Shown here in pieces: positions 6,692 to 12,540 of a stretch of 15,564 nucleotides of DNA. The stretch comes from Desulfocapsa sp. GTDB lineage: Bacteria; Desulfobacterota; Desulfobulbia; Desulfobulbales; Desulfocapsaceae. Made by a program: the position numbers and the translations under genes. Location of the stretch: positions 1-15,564 of the forward strand of contig DYDK01000013.1 in assembly GCA_020717935.1 (NCBI GenBank), in the 5' to 3' direction. Below the pieces are notes generated by a model. The model was given only the letters and a program-made list of their open reading frames with translations. It did not search any database and was not told the DNA's origin. Numbering within the stretch: position 1 is the first letter of the stretch; every line of letters begins with the position of its first letter.

Positions 6692-6918
6692 GGACTCGGA
6701 TAATACTGATGTACCTGAATTGCGCCCTGATTTGGGTTATATTTGGCTATGTCGATTGAACAGGTAAGCGAGCACAGCGAGACTCCGAAACCGCAGGCAT
6801 AATTTTGTTTCGTCGAGGATTTCGGAGTCTCGCAAGCTCGCTTACCTGTGATTGAGACATAGCCAAAGATAGCCCAAAGCAGGGATGCAAGATGGTATAT
6901 CAGTATTTTCCGAATCCC
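6691..6918. repeat. Long palindromic element, copy 2 (228 bp, TTA-flanked)
   Basis: A near-complete palindrome with ends GGGACTCGG and CCGAATCCC, flanked by direct TTA repeats (6688-6690 and 6919-6921). It shares with copy 1 (3738-3916) the arm segment GATTTGGGTTA, the tip CCGCAGGCAT...GTCGAGGA and the segments GTGATTGAG and GATGCAAGATG. It differs by a 25-nt insertion in the left arm (6763-6787) matched by a complementary 24-nt insertion in the right arm (6823-6846). The outer arms also differ from copy 1 in sequence but still pair with each other. It has no protein coding capacity of its own. Confidence 0.8.
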
Positions 6919-7054
6919 TTAACGCTACTTTGTCACATTGAATCAGCAAAACAGACCCACACCCTTGTCATCCTTGTTCCCATGCGGCACATGGAAACAA
7001 GAAACTCACATTTTAATCTGACAGAGGAGAGTTAACGATAACTTTTCCTTACCC
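6919..7054. other. Intergenic stretch with two hairpins
   Basis: Between the end of palindromic copy 2 and the phosphatidyltransferase gene I see no gene. It contains a hairpin at 6973-7001 (CTTGTTCCCATG with CATGGAAACAAG, one mismatch, 5-nt loop), of the kind found as dispersed repeats. A second stem starts at 7022 (AGAGGAGA) and pairs with 7064-7075 inside the 3' end of the next gene. Neither is followed by a T-run on either strand. Confidence 0.5.
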
Positions 7055-7594
7055 TTAACTTCGAGTTCTCCTCTGACGAAGGGCCTGATAAAAAAGCAGT
7101 CCATAATCACCAGCGGCAAAGATACTGCAAGGCACGGTAATCCACAACGCCATTGGAATCATCGACGGGACAATGGCCGCCGTGACAAGGAAGAAAAATT
7201 GTCCCGCCGTGGCAAGTTTTCCCGACCAGCGCGCCCCCATGCTGTGAAAAGAGACCCAGGAGCGAATCAGAGCGGTATAAGCAGCAGCAACAGCAACCGT
7301 CAAATCGCGGGCAAGAATGGCAGGAATCCACCAAACTGTCCATCTTCCATTCATGGCAAAGGTGGCAAGAGCAATCAGCATAAAAGACTTGTCCGCAACG
7401 GCATCGAGCAATCCCCCCTTCCAGCTTGCCACCTTCCACCGCCGGGCACACCAGCCATCAAGAAAATCACTGGCCGCACTGCCAAGAATCATCCATACCC
7501 AGAACGCTTCGGGACAGAAAGGAAAGAGGAGGGCCAGAGCTAATCGCAGCCAGGACAAGGCATTAGGAATAAGAGCCAGATGGCGACGAGTCAT
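7055..7594 (-). CDS. CDP-alcohol phosphatidyltransferase family protein (PgsA-like)
   Basis: 179 residues, an integral membrane protein with about five hydrophobic segments. It contains the complete family signature D-x2-D-G-x2-A-R-x8-G-x3-D-x3-D: D43, D46, G47, A50, R51, G60, D64, D68. The family condenses a CDP-activated lipid (usually CDP-diacylglycerol) with an alcohol such as glycerol-3-phosphate, serine or inositol at the cytoplasmic membrane. Length suits PgsA-like members, but the alcohol cannot be decided, and divergence outside the signature argues against calling it the housekeeping pgsA. The ATG at 7594 is preceded by AGAGGAT. It may be the last gene of a short unit with the broken transposase upstream, but nothing links their functions. 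Confidence 0.88.
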   Translation of the reverse strand: MTRRHLALIPNALSWLRLALALLFPFCPEAFWVWMILGSAASDFLDGWCARRWKVASWKGGLLDAVADKSFMLIALATFAMNGRWTVWWIPAILARDLTVAVAAAYTALIRSWVSFHSMGARWSGKLATAGQFFFLVTAAIVPSMIPMALWITVPCSIFAAGDYGLLFYQALRQRRTRS

Positions 7595-7625
7595 AGAAGC
7601 TATCCTCTATAAGGATTCCAGGTTA

Positions 7626-7895
7626 TCAACTTTCATCTTCCGGTTCAACTTTCAACGACATCAGCCGACGAGCCAACTCCGGTTTCTCCGGAAAGCGATC
7701 TGTCAGACGACGCACGGATGAGCTGATGCTCCCAATATCCCAGTTCACAAGCCTGGCAATATCGGAAAGAATGACGCATCCCGATTCACGGGCCAGCCAG
7801 CCTGCCACCGCGCGAGCCTCGGAAGCCCTCCTCTGCTGAGATTTTGTTTGCAAAAAAGAAACATCAATATCGTAGAGGCGGCATACCCTGTCAAT
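7626..7895 (-). pseudogene. 3' part of disrupted RAYT transposase (DnaA domain IV-like C-terminus)
   Basis: This is the C-terminal portion of the RAYT gene whose 5' part is at 8098-8769. Residues from IIDRVCRLYDID through SEARAVAGWLARES and IARLVNWDIGSISSSVRRL form a helical DNA-binding domain like the C-terminal domain of DnaA, common at the end of long RAYT proteins. Removing the 197-bp MITE at 7901-8097 and one copy of the 5-bp target repeat joins it in frame to the 5' part and yields one reading frame of 313 codons plus stop. An open frame still reaches back to an ATG at 8012 within the MITE, but it has no ribosome binding site there and its first ~37 residues are MITE-derived. Confidence 0.8.
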
Positions 7896-7900
7896 AATTT

Positions 7901-8097
7901 CAGATTTCCTGATCCGGTCGCACTTGGCGTTGGCATATTTTCTGGTGCCCATCTCGAGAGTCAATCGGATAAAATAGGGATTGTCCCCAGTAGTATCGGG
8001 GGTTGTCCCCATTTTATCGTATGGCGAATAGTATAAAAAATGTGCAATGCCCCTTTCCGGATATTGGGTGAATTACCCGTCCGGATCAGGAAATCTG
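7901..8097. mobile_element. 197-bp MITE with 17-bp perfect terminal inverted repeats
   Basis: The ends CAGATTTCCTGATCCGG (7901-7917) and its exact complement (8081-8097) bound a 197-bp non-coding segment. Direct repeats AATTT flank it (7896-7900 and 8098-8102), a 5-bp target duplication. Taking out the element plus one repeat (202 bp) restores the transposase reading frame and a sensible protein junction (TPQQ-IIDRVC). The interior holds two TTGTCCCC repeats (7981-7988, 8004-8011) and encodes no transposase, so it must have been moved by an enzyme encoded elsewhere. The exact IS family is not recognised. Confidence 0.85.
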
Positions 8098-8769
8098 AAT
8101 TTGTTGCGGGGTGACGCGACGCACTCTTTTTTCTGAACAGGCAAGACATTTTTCCATAAAGCTGTCATCGCCGAGAAGCCGTGAATCAACGCCCGAACCA
8201 TGAAAATCCGGACGATGTCCTTCGCCTGATCCTTCACTTACAAAAGCCAGATACGCTGCACGAGCCTTGGCGGCCGAATTGCCAAACTGCGCCAATGTCC
8301 AACCGGCAGTCAGCCAAGGGAGTGCTTCTTTGCCGAGATACGCCCGATGGCCGCTCCAGGGGTATTCTTCCGGCTTCGTCACCATACCTGCCCGCACCGG
8401 ATTAAGGTGGATATAACGCACCAGTTCGAGCAAATAAGTGTCCCCATCTACCAACACGGCTTTATAGCGCCCCTGGAAGAGATGACCGGAACTTTTCTCT
8501 CGCCAGTTAAGCCAGCGGGTGTAACGGAACGAGAGATTCTGCATGCCGCCGGACAATGGGATTTCGCCAACTTGCAAGGCGAGATGAATATGGTTGGCCA
8601 TGAGGCAAAAGGCGTGAACCCTATAGCCAAAGCGGAAGGTACCTTCTTGAAGCAGGAGGTAGAAACGACAGTAGTCAGCGTCGGTCAGAAAAACATCCTG
8701 CCCGCCGTTGCCTCTGAGGACAACATGATAAAGCCCACCAGGAAGGTGGATGCGTGGTTTGCGTGCCAT
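8098..8769 (-). pseudogene. 5' part of disrupted RAYT (REP-associated Y1 transposase)
   Basis: Residues of the catalytic Y1 (TnpA_REP/IS200-like) domain are complete: GGLYHVVLRGN at 11-21, the metal-binding H60-x-H62 in MANHIH, GRYKAVLVD at 100-108 and the catalytic Tyr119 in VRYIHLNPVRAG. RAYT enzymes are single-copy, domesticated-looking transposases that act on REP hairpins. The frame breaks at an in-frame TGA (8086-8088) in the MITE inverted repeat after TPQQIQIS, removing the C-terminal DNA-binding domain. The start at 8769 (MARKPRIH) is chosen by family habit; an upstream ATG at 8796 also exists. The N-terminal catalytic domain could still be translated, but the full-length protein is not. 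Confidence 0.87.
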
Positions 8770-8850
8770 GTTGCGGGAACATAACCTGATGATCATGACC
8801 TGTCAAGATAGAAGCCTGACCCCATGTTTTTTTGACCCTGAATGCCTGTT

Positions 8851-8890
8851 TGGCTCATGTTCCGGTTTAACTGGAAATAAGGCAGAGCCA
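8851..8890. repeat. Compound hairpin upstream of nikR promoter
   Basis: Outer arms TGGCTC (8851-8856) and GAGCCA (8885-8890) enclose a second dyad, TTCCGGTT/AACTGGAA (8860-8876), with a 1-nt centre and one G.T mismatch. It lies between the RAYT gene and the nikR promoter. It could be a REP-type hairpin flanking the RAYT or a weak terminator (TAATTTT follows on the + strand); a protein-binding dyad is also possible. Confidence 0.4.
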
Positions 8891-8899
8891 TAATTTTCA

Positions 8900-8928
8900 T
8901 TGACTTTCTTTTCTCTCCCTCCTAAAAT
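8900..8928 (+). promoter_or_regulatory. Sigma70-like promoter of the nik operon
   Basis: TTGACT (8900-8905) and TAAAAT (8923-8928) are separated by exactly 17 nt, close to consensus. It sits 29 nt before the nikR start codon. The candidate NikR operator begins at the last base of the -10 box. Confidence 0.7.
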
Positions 8929-8952
8929 AATACGAAATTTAAAAAGGTATTA
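8928..8952 (+). promoter_or_regulatory. Candidate NikR operator (TAATAC-N13-GTATTA)
   Basis: A perfect 6-bp inverted repeat with 13-nt spacing overlaps the -10 box, the likely transcription start and the ribosome binding site of nikR. NikR proteins bind dyads of short half-sites separated by 11-16 nt, although half-site sequences differ between phyla. Position and spacing fit autorepression of the nik operon by nickel-loaded NikR. The exact consensus for this lineage is not known to me, so this is inference. Confidence 0.5.
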
Positions 8953-8956
8953 CCAA

Positions 8957-9367
8957 ATGCTCAAACGATTTACAATCGCTATGGAACAGAACCTGCTGGA
9001 TGACTTCGACGCCTTCATGGAGGCCCATCATTATCAAAACCGCTCCGAGGCCATCCGCGACCTGATCCGCCAGCGGGCAGTGGAAAAGGAGTGGGACGCC
9101 AACAAGCCGGTCATGGGGGTCATCTCCCTGGTCTACGATCATCACCGGCATCAATTACAGGAAAAGATCACCGAGTTGCAGCATGACCACCACCACCAGA
9201 TTGTCTCGACCACCCATGTCCACATGGATCATCACAACTGCCTGGAGGTCATCATCATCCGCGGACTGGCCGCTGAAGTCCGCAGCTTGGCCGACAACCT
9301 GATCGCCCTGCGCGGTGTGCGTTACGGCAAACTGGCCATGAGTTCCACCGGCGAACATCTGCACTGA
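8957..9367 (+). CDS. nikR: Nickel-responsive transcriptional regulator NikR
   Basis: 136 residues: an N-terminal ribbon-helix-helix DNA-binding domain (about 1-45, RFTIAME...NRSEAIRDLIR) and a C-terminal ACT-like nickel-binding domain. The four nickel ligands of Escherichia coli NikR are present at the same numbering: H76, H87, H89 and C95, in HVHMDHHNCLEV. It represses nickel uptake genes when nickel is abundant. It is the first gene of the operon, 46 bp before nikM. I prefer the ATG at 8957 because the longer frame from 8900 would run through the promoter and the protein then begins as the family does. The ribosome binding site AAGGT lies inside the candidate operator. His-rich loops (HHRHQ, HDHHHQ) are notable. 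Confidence 0.95.
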   Translation: MLKRFTIAMEQNLLDDFDAFMEAHHYQNRSEAIRDLIRQRAVEKEWDANKPVMGVISLVYDHHRHQLQEKITELQHDHHHQIVSTTHVHMDHHNCLEVIIIRGLAAEVRSLADNLIALRGVRYGKLAMSSTGEHLH

Positions 9368-9413
9368 GCCGCCGTAACCATCATATTTCCACCACTTCTC
9401 TGCTATCTAACCT

Positions 9414-10040
9414 ATGCACATCTCTGAAGGCGTTCTCTCCGGCCCGGTACTGCTCGGCAGCGGCGCCGCCACCATCATCGGCACTGCCATCGGCCTGAGA
9501 AAGGTCAACCACGAACGGCTCATGACTGTAGCCCTGCTGGCATCGGCCTTTTTTGTCGCCTCCCTTATCCATATCCCCTTAGGTCCGGGCTCGGTTCACC
9601 TTCTGCTCACCGGTTTGACCGGACTCATCCTGGGGTGGAGCGCCTTTCCTGCAATTTTGGTAGCGCTGCTCCTCCAGGCCCTGTTCTTTCAATACGGAGG
9701 ACTGCTGGTGCTTGGCACAAACACCTTCAACATGGCCGCCCCGGCAGTGGCCTGCGGCCTGATACTCCGTCCCTGGTTGAAACGCACCAAGTCCTCCCGT
9801 ACCACCGCGACCTTTCTGGCTGGATTTTGCTCGATTTTTTTCTCTGCCCTGCTCACCGCTCTCTCCCTTCGACTCAGTGACACAGGATTGAGCCAGGCGG
9901 CAAAAATCCTGGTACTCAGCCATCTCCCAATCATGCTGATCGAAGGAGGCATCACCCTGTTCATCGTGGAATTCCTGCTTCGAGTCCAACCGGATATTCT
10001 TGATTTTAACTCCCCTGCCAACACGAACGACCTCTCATGA
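9414..10040 (+). CDS. nikM: Nickel/cobalt ECF transporter S component NikM/CbiM
   Basis: 208 residues, almost entirely hydrophobic, about six or seven membrane helices. It starts with MHISEGVLSG, the conserved N-terminus of CbiM/NikM, in which the amino group of Met1 and His2 bind the metal. GPGSVHLLLTGLTGLILG (57-74) and the QYGGLLVLGTNTFNMA stretch (93-108) are also family hallmarks. It is the substrate-specific component that carries Ni2+ or Co2+ through the membrane with the NikQ T component and an ATPase. NikR upstream and NikL/NikK downstream favour nickel. The ribosome binding site is poor. Its stop overlaps the nikL start by 4 bp (ATGA), suggesting coupled translation. Confidence 0.93.
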   Translation: MHISEGVLSGPVLLGSGAATIIGTAIGLRKVNHERLMTVALLASAFFVASLIHIPLGPGSVHLLLTGLTGLILGWSAFPAILVALLLQALFFQYGGLLVLGTNTFNMAAPAVACGLILRPWLKRTKSSRTTATFLAGFCSIFFSALLTALSLRLSDTGLSQAAKILVLSHLPIMLIEGGITLFIVEFLLRVQPDILDFNSPANTNDLS

Positions 10041-10720
10041 AACACAAAAATCTCCCCCGCCGCCTCGCAGGCAGGCAAGTTTTCCCCACCTGCCTGCTCA
10101 CCCTGTTGCTAGTCGGAGGCTGCCTCCTTCCATCACCGTCTCTTGCCCATAAACTGCGGGTCTTTGCCTGGATCACAGGGGACACAGTCACCGTCGAGAG
10201 CAGTTTTTCCGGGGGGCGAACCCTGGTCAAGGGCACGGTCGTCGTTCAGGATGCAAGTACCGGCGCCAGTCTGGTGCAGGGGACAACCGACGAACAGGGG
10301 AACTTCAGCTTTTCCCTGCGGGAAGCAGTCAAAGGGCCCGGTATCAGCCTGCGTATCGTGGTTGGAGGAGGGGAAGGGCACCAGAATGAATGGATTCTGA
10401 AACCGGAGGAATATCAGGTAACTGCGGCAAGCAGTGTCCCCGAAGCGATAAAAACGCCGCAGTCGGACCAGACAGCAGCACCCGCAAAAGACAGCATCGC
10501 GCCACCGGTAACCGGTGCGGTCGCCACGCCACCGTCAACGATCACCCGAGAAGAACTGGTCAGCATCCTTGATGAACGCCTGGAGGCCAAACTGGCCCCC
10601 CTGCGCCGCAGTCTGGCTCAAGCAGCGGAACATCGGCCACAATTCACCGACATCCTGGGAGGAATTGGCTATATCATCGGTATTGCAGGAATTCTTGCCT
10701 GGATGAAAAGCAAGAAATAA
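10037..10720 (+). CDS. nikL: NikL-like accessory component of the nickel ECF transporter
   Basis: 227 residues: an N-terminal signal/anchor segment (14-37), a beta-rich extracytoplasmic domain (about 38-125, with GNFSFSLREA), a Pro/Ala/Thr-rich linker, a short helix (EELVSILDERLEAKLAPL, 167-185) and a C-terminal membrane helix (about 207-222). This is the layout of NikL proteins, which replace NikN in NikKMLQO-type systems. If signal peptidase I cuts after SLA (37) the mature protein begins with His38 (HKLRVFA). A lipobox-like GGC at 27-29 is a possible alternative. The role is inferred from family and operon: helping deliver or gate metal for NikM. It overlaps nikM by 4 bp and precedes nikK by 79 bp. 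Confidence 0.8.
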   Translation: MKHKNLPRRLAGRQVFPTCLLTLLLVGGCLLPSPSLAHKLRVFAWITGDTVTVESSFSGGRTLVKGTVVVQDASTGASLVQGTTDEQGNFSFSLREAVKGPGISLRIVVGGGEGHQNEWILKPEEYQVTAASSVPEAIKTPQSDQTAAPAKDSIAPPVTGAVATPPSTITREELVSILDERLEAKLAPLRRSLAQAAEHRPQFTDILGGIGYIIGIAGILAWMKSKK

Positions 10721-10799
10721 TCCTTGGCAGATTTCGACTTTCCCTTTGTCGGCAAAAGATTCCAACCATCAACATTTTACCCAACTTGAGGAGCGCCCC

Positions 10800-11594
10800 A
10801 TGAAAACAATCGTGTACTCATCTCTGTTCGCCCTGTCTCTGTGCGCCTTGACCAGTCCGGCTCAGGCCCATTTCGGCATGGTCATCCCCTCCGCCAATCA
10901 GGTGAATCAGGAGCACCCGTCCGTCGATGTCAAACTCTCCTTTTCCCACCCCTTTGCCGGGTTAGGGATGGATCTGGCCAAGCCTGCCGCATTTTACGCC
11001 ATCACCGATGGCAAGAAAGAGGATCTGAGCGCCAAACTGACTGCCGCCACCATCATGGGGCATAAGGGCTGGAGCCTTGCATTTGCCCCCAAGCGCCCCG
11101 GAGTCTCCTGGCTGGTCATGGAGCCACAGCCATACTGGGAACCAGCCGAGGATGTCTCCATCATCCATTACACCAAGACCGCTATTTCCGCCTTTGACGG
11201 GGATGAGGGATGGAGTGAACCCTTGGGGCTGAAGACGGAAATCGTGCCGTCGTTGCGACCTTTCGGTAATTATGCCGGTAACTCCTTTACCGGCCAGGTC
11301 CTTCTCAACGGCAAGCCTGTTGCCGGTTCTGAAGTCGAAGTGGAATTCTACAATGAAGAAGCGGGAACACCCAAGGCACTGAAAGCGCCCAGCGATGCTC
11401 ATATCACGCAGGTGGTGAAAGCGGATGCCAACGGGGTCTTTTCGTTCACCTGTCCTGCCGCCGGATGGTGGGGATTTGCCGCCTTAAACGAAGGAGACGC
11501 TCTTATCAAGGATCCCTCAGGGAAGGAAAAAGGAGTAGAACTCGGAGCCGTACTCTGGCTGCACATGGAACCATTTCCCCAGGCAGCCCAGTGA
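10800..11594 (+). CDS. nikK: NikK-like periplasmic DUF4198 metal-binding protein
   Basis: 264 residues with a clear signal peptide (1-23, cut after AQA), so the mature protein begins His24-Phe-Gly-Met. The rest matches the DUF4198 family, which includes NikK, a predicted extracytoplasmic component of nickel ECF importers. Features seen are the SFSHPFAG segment (47-54), a central domain with WLVMEPQPYWEP, a second beta-domain (PFGNYAGNSFTGQVLLNGKPV) and a C-terminal GWWGFAAL. The start at 10800 has GAGGAG at good spacing; the upstream ATG at 10746 would spoil the signal peptide. It lies between nikL and nikQ, overlapping nikQ by 4 bp (GTGA). Direct nickel binding is inference. Confidence 0.85.
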   Translation: MKTIVYSSLFALSLCALTSPAQAHFGMVIPSANQVNQEHPSVDVKLSFSHPFAGLGMDLAKPAAFYAITDGKKEDLSAKLTAATIMGHKGWSLAFAPKRPGVSWLVMEPQPYWEPAEDVSIIHYTKTAISAFDGDEGWSEPLGLKTEIVPSLRPFGNYAGNSFTGQVLLNGKPVAGSEVEVEFYNEEAGTPKALKAPSDAHITQVVKADANGVFSFTCPAAGWWGFAALNEGDALIKDPSGKEKGVELGAVLWLHMEPFPQAAQ

Positions 11595-12337
11595 TTGACG
11601 AACCTTTTGCCATCGGGGAGTCCCCTCTGCACCGGCGGGATCCCCGAGTCAAGATCATCACGGCGATAACCCTGACTGTCCTTGTCGCCCTGACGGATTC
11701 CTTTGTGGTGGCGGCAGGGGCGGGGGTGCTTGCCCTGCTCCTTGTATTGGTTGCCGGACTGCCGATCCTGCCTGTCCTGCGCCACTTGCTGGCCGTCAAT
11801 GTCTTCACGCTCTTTCTCTGGCTGACCCTGCCGCTGACCTACGGTGGAGAAACCACCCACCTTCATGGTCTGGCCCTGAGCGTCTCAGGTATCCGGCTCG
11901 CCGCTCTGATCACCTTGAAGAGCAATACCATAGCCCTTGCCCTGACGGCATTGCTGTCCACCTCCACCATCGCCAGCCTCGGACACGGCCTCGAAGGAAT
12001 TGGCATTCCCCCGCGACTCTGCTTTATCCTCCTGACTACCTACCGCTATCTCTTCGTCATCCATCAGGAGTATCAGCGACTGCACCGCGCCGCCGTCATG
12101 CGGGGTTTTGTCGCCCGCACCAACCTGCACACCTACAAAACCCTGAGCCATCTCTTCGCCATGACCCTGGTGAAAAGCTGGAATCGGGCGCAACGGGTGC
12201 ATCAGGCCATGCTCCTGCGCGGCTTCACCGGCAAGCTGTTCCTCCTGCGCCAGCCGCTTTTGATCCCCGCCGATTATCTCTTTTTAGCAAGCTGCCTGGC
12301 CGCCTGTGGAGGACTCGCGACGCTGGGCTTGTGCTGA
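11591..12337 (+). CDS. nikQ: ECF transporter T component NikQ/CbiQ
   Basis: 248 residues, about five membrane helices, EcfT family. It has the two coupling-helix motifs that contact the ATPases: VMRGF (169-173) and LLRGF (208-212). The role is to link the NikM substrate protein to ATP hydrolysis. I chose the GTG at 11591, which overlaps the nikK stop (GTGA), because the longer frame back to 11465 encodes an Arg-rich, non-family stretch inside nikK. The gene is intact, but no NikO/CbiO ATPase follows it; the next gene is a convergent, unrelated one. Confidence 0.93.
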   Translation: MIDEPFAIGESPLHRRDPRVKIITAITLTVLVALTDSFVVAAGAGVLALLLVLVAGLPILPVLRHLLAVNVFTLFLWLTLPLTYGGETTHLHGLALSVSGIRLAALITLKSNTIALALTALLSTSTIASLGHGLEGIGIPPRLCFILLTTYRYLFVIHQEYQRLHRAAVMRGFVARTNLHTYKTLSHLFAMTLVKSWNRAQRVHQAMLLRGFTGKLFLLRQPLLIPADYLFLASCLAACGGLATLGLC

Positions 12338-12540
12338 TTGAGATTTCTTTTTTGTTGTGCCGCTTACTGCAGACGGGCCGTTCAAAGGAAAGTCGTATGT
12401 TTTTGCACAAAGCTCTGCTATATGAAGTTCAGAGTATGGAATACATACAGCTCGTATAGTTCTGCTTTGTCACATTATCCATCACACTGCCGACTTGAAG
12501 TGGTCATGGATATGCGCACCTCAAGGGAGGGAGTTTCTTT
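12338..12540. other. Convergent intergenic region after nikQ
   Basis: 203 bp between the nik operon and the convergent Gate-domain gene. I see no ATPase coding and no clear intrinsic terminator. A good ribosome binding site (AAGGGAGGGAG, 12520-12530) precedes an ATG at 12543 whose frame stops after nine codons inside the convergent gene. Confidence 0.45.

Noticed and set aside
7022..7078. Terminator for the phosphatidyltransferase gene
   Set aside because: The stem AGAGGAGA/TCTCCTCT is real but imperfect, its loop is long and no T-run follows on either strand.
7901..8097. Invertible DNA segment (phase switch) between the 17-bp inverted repeats
   Set aside because: Flipping the segment leaves the stop codon inside the repeat and does not restore the gene. 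The flanking AATTT duplications and restored frame on excision fit transposition better.
10037..10720. NikL as a lipoprotein (GGC at 27-29)
   Set aside because: Not excluded, but the segment after it (LLPSPSLA-H) ends in a better signal peptidase I site, and the mature N-terminus HKLRVFA fits the family.
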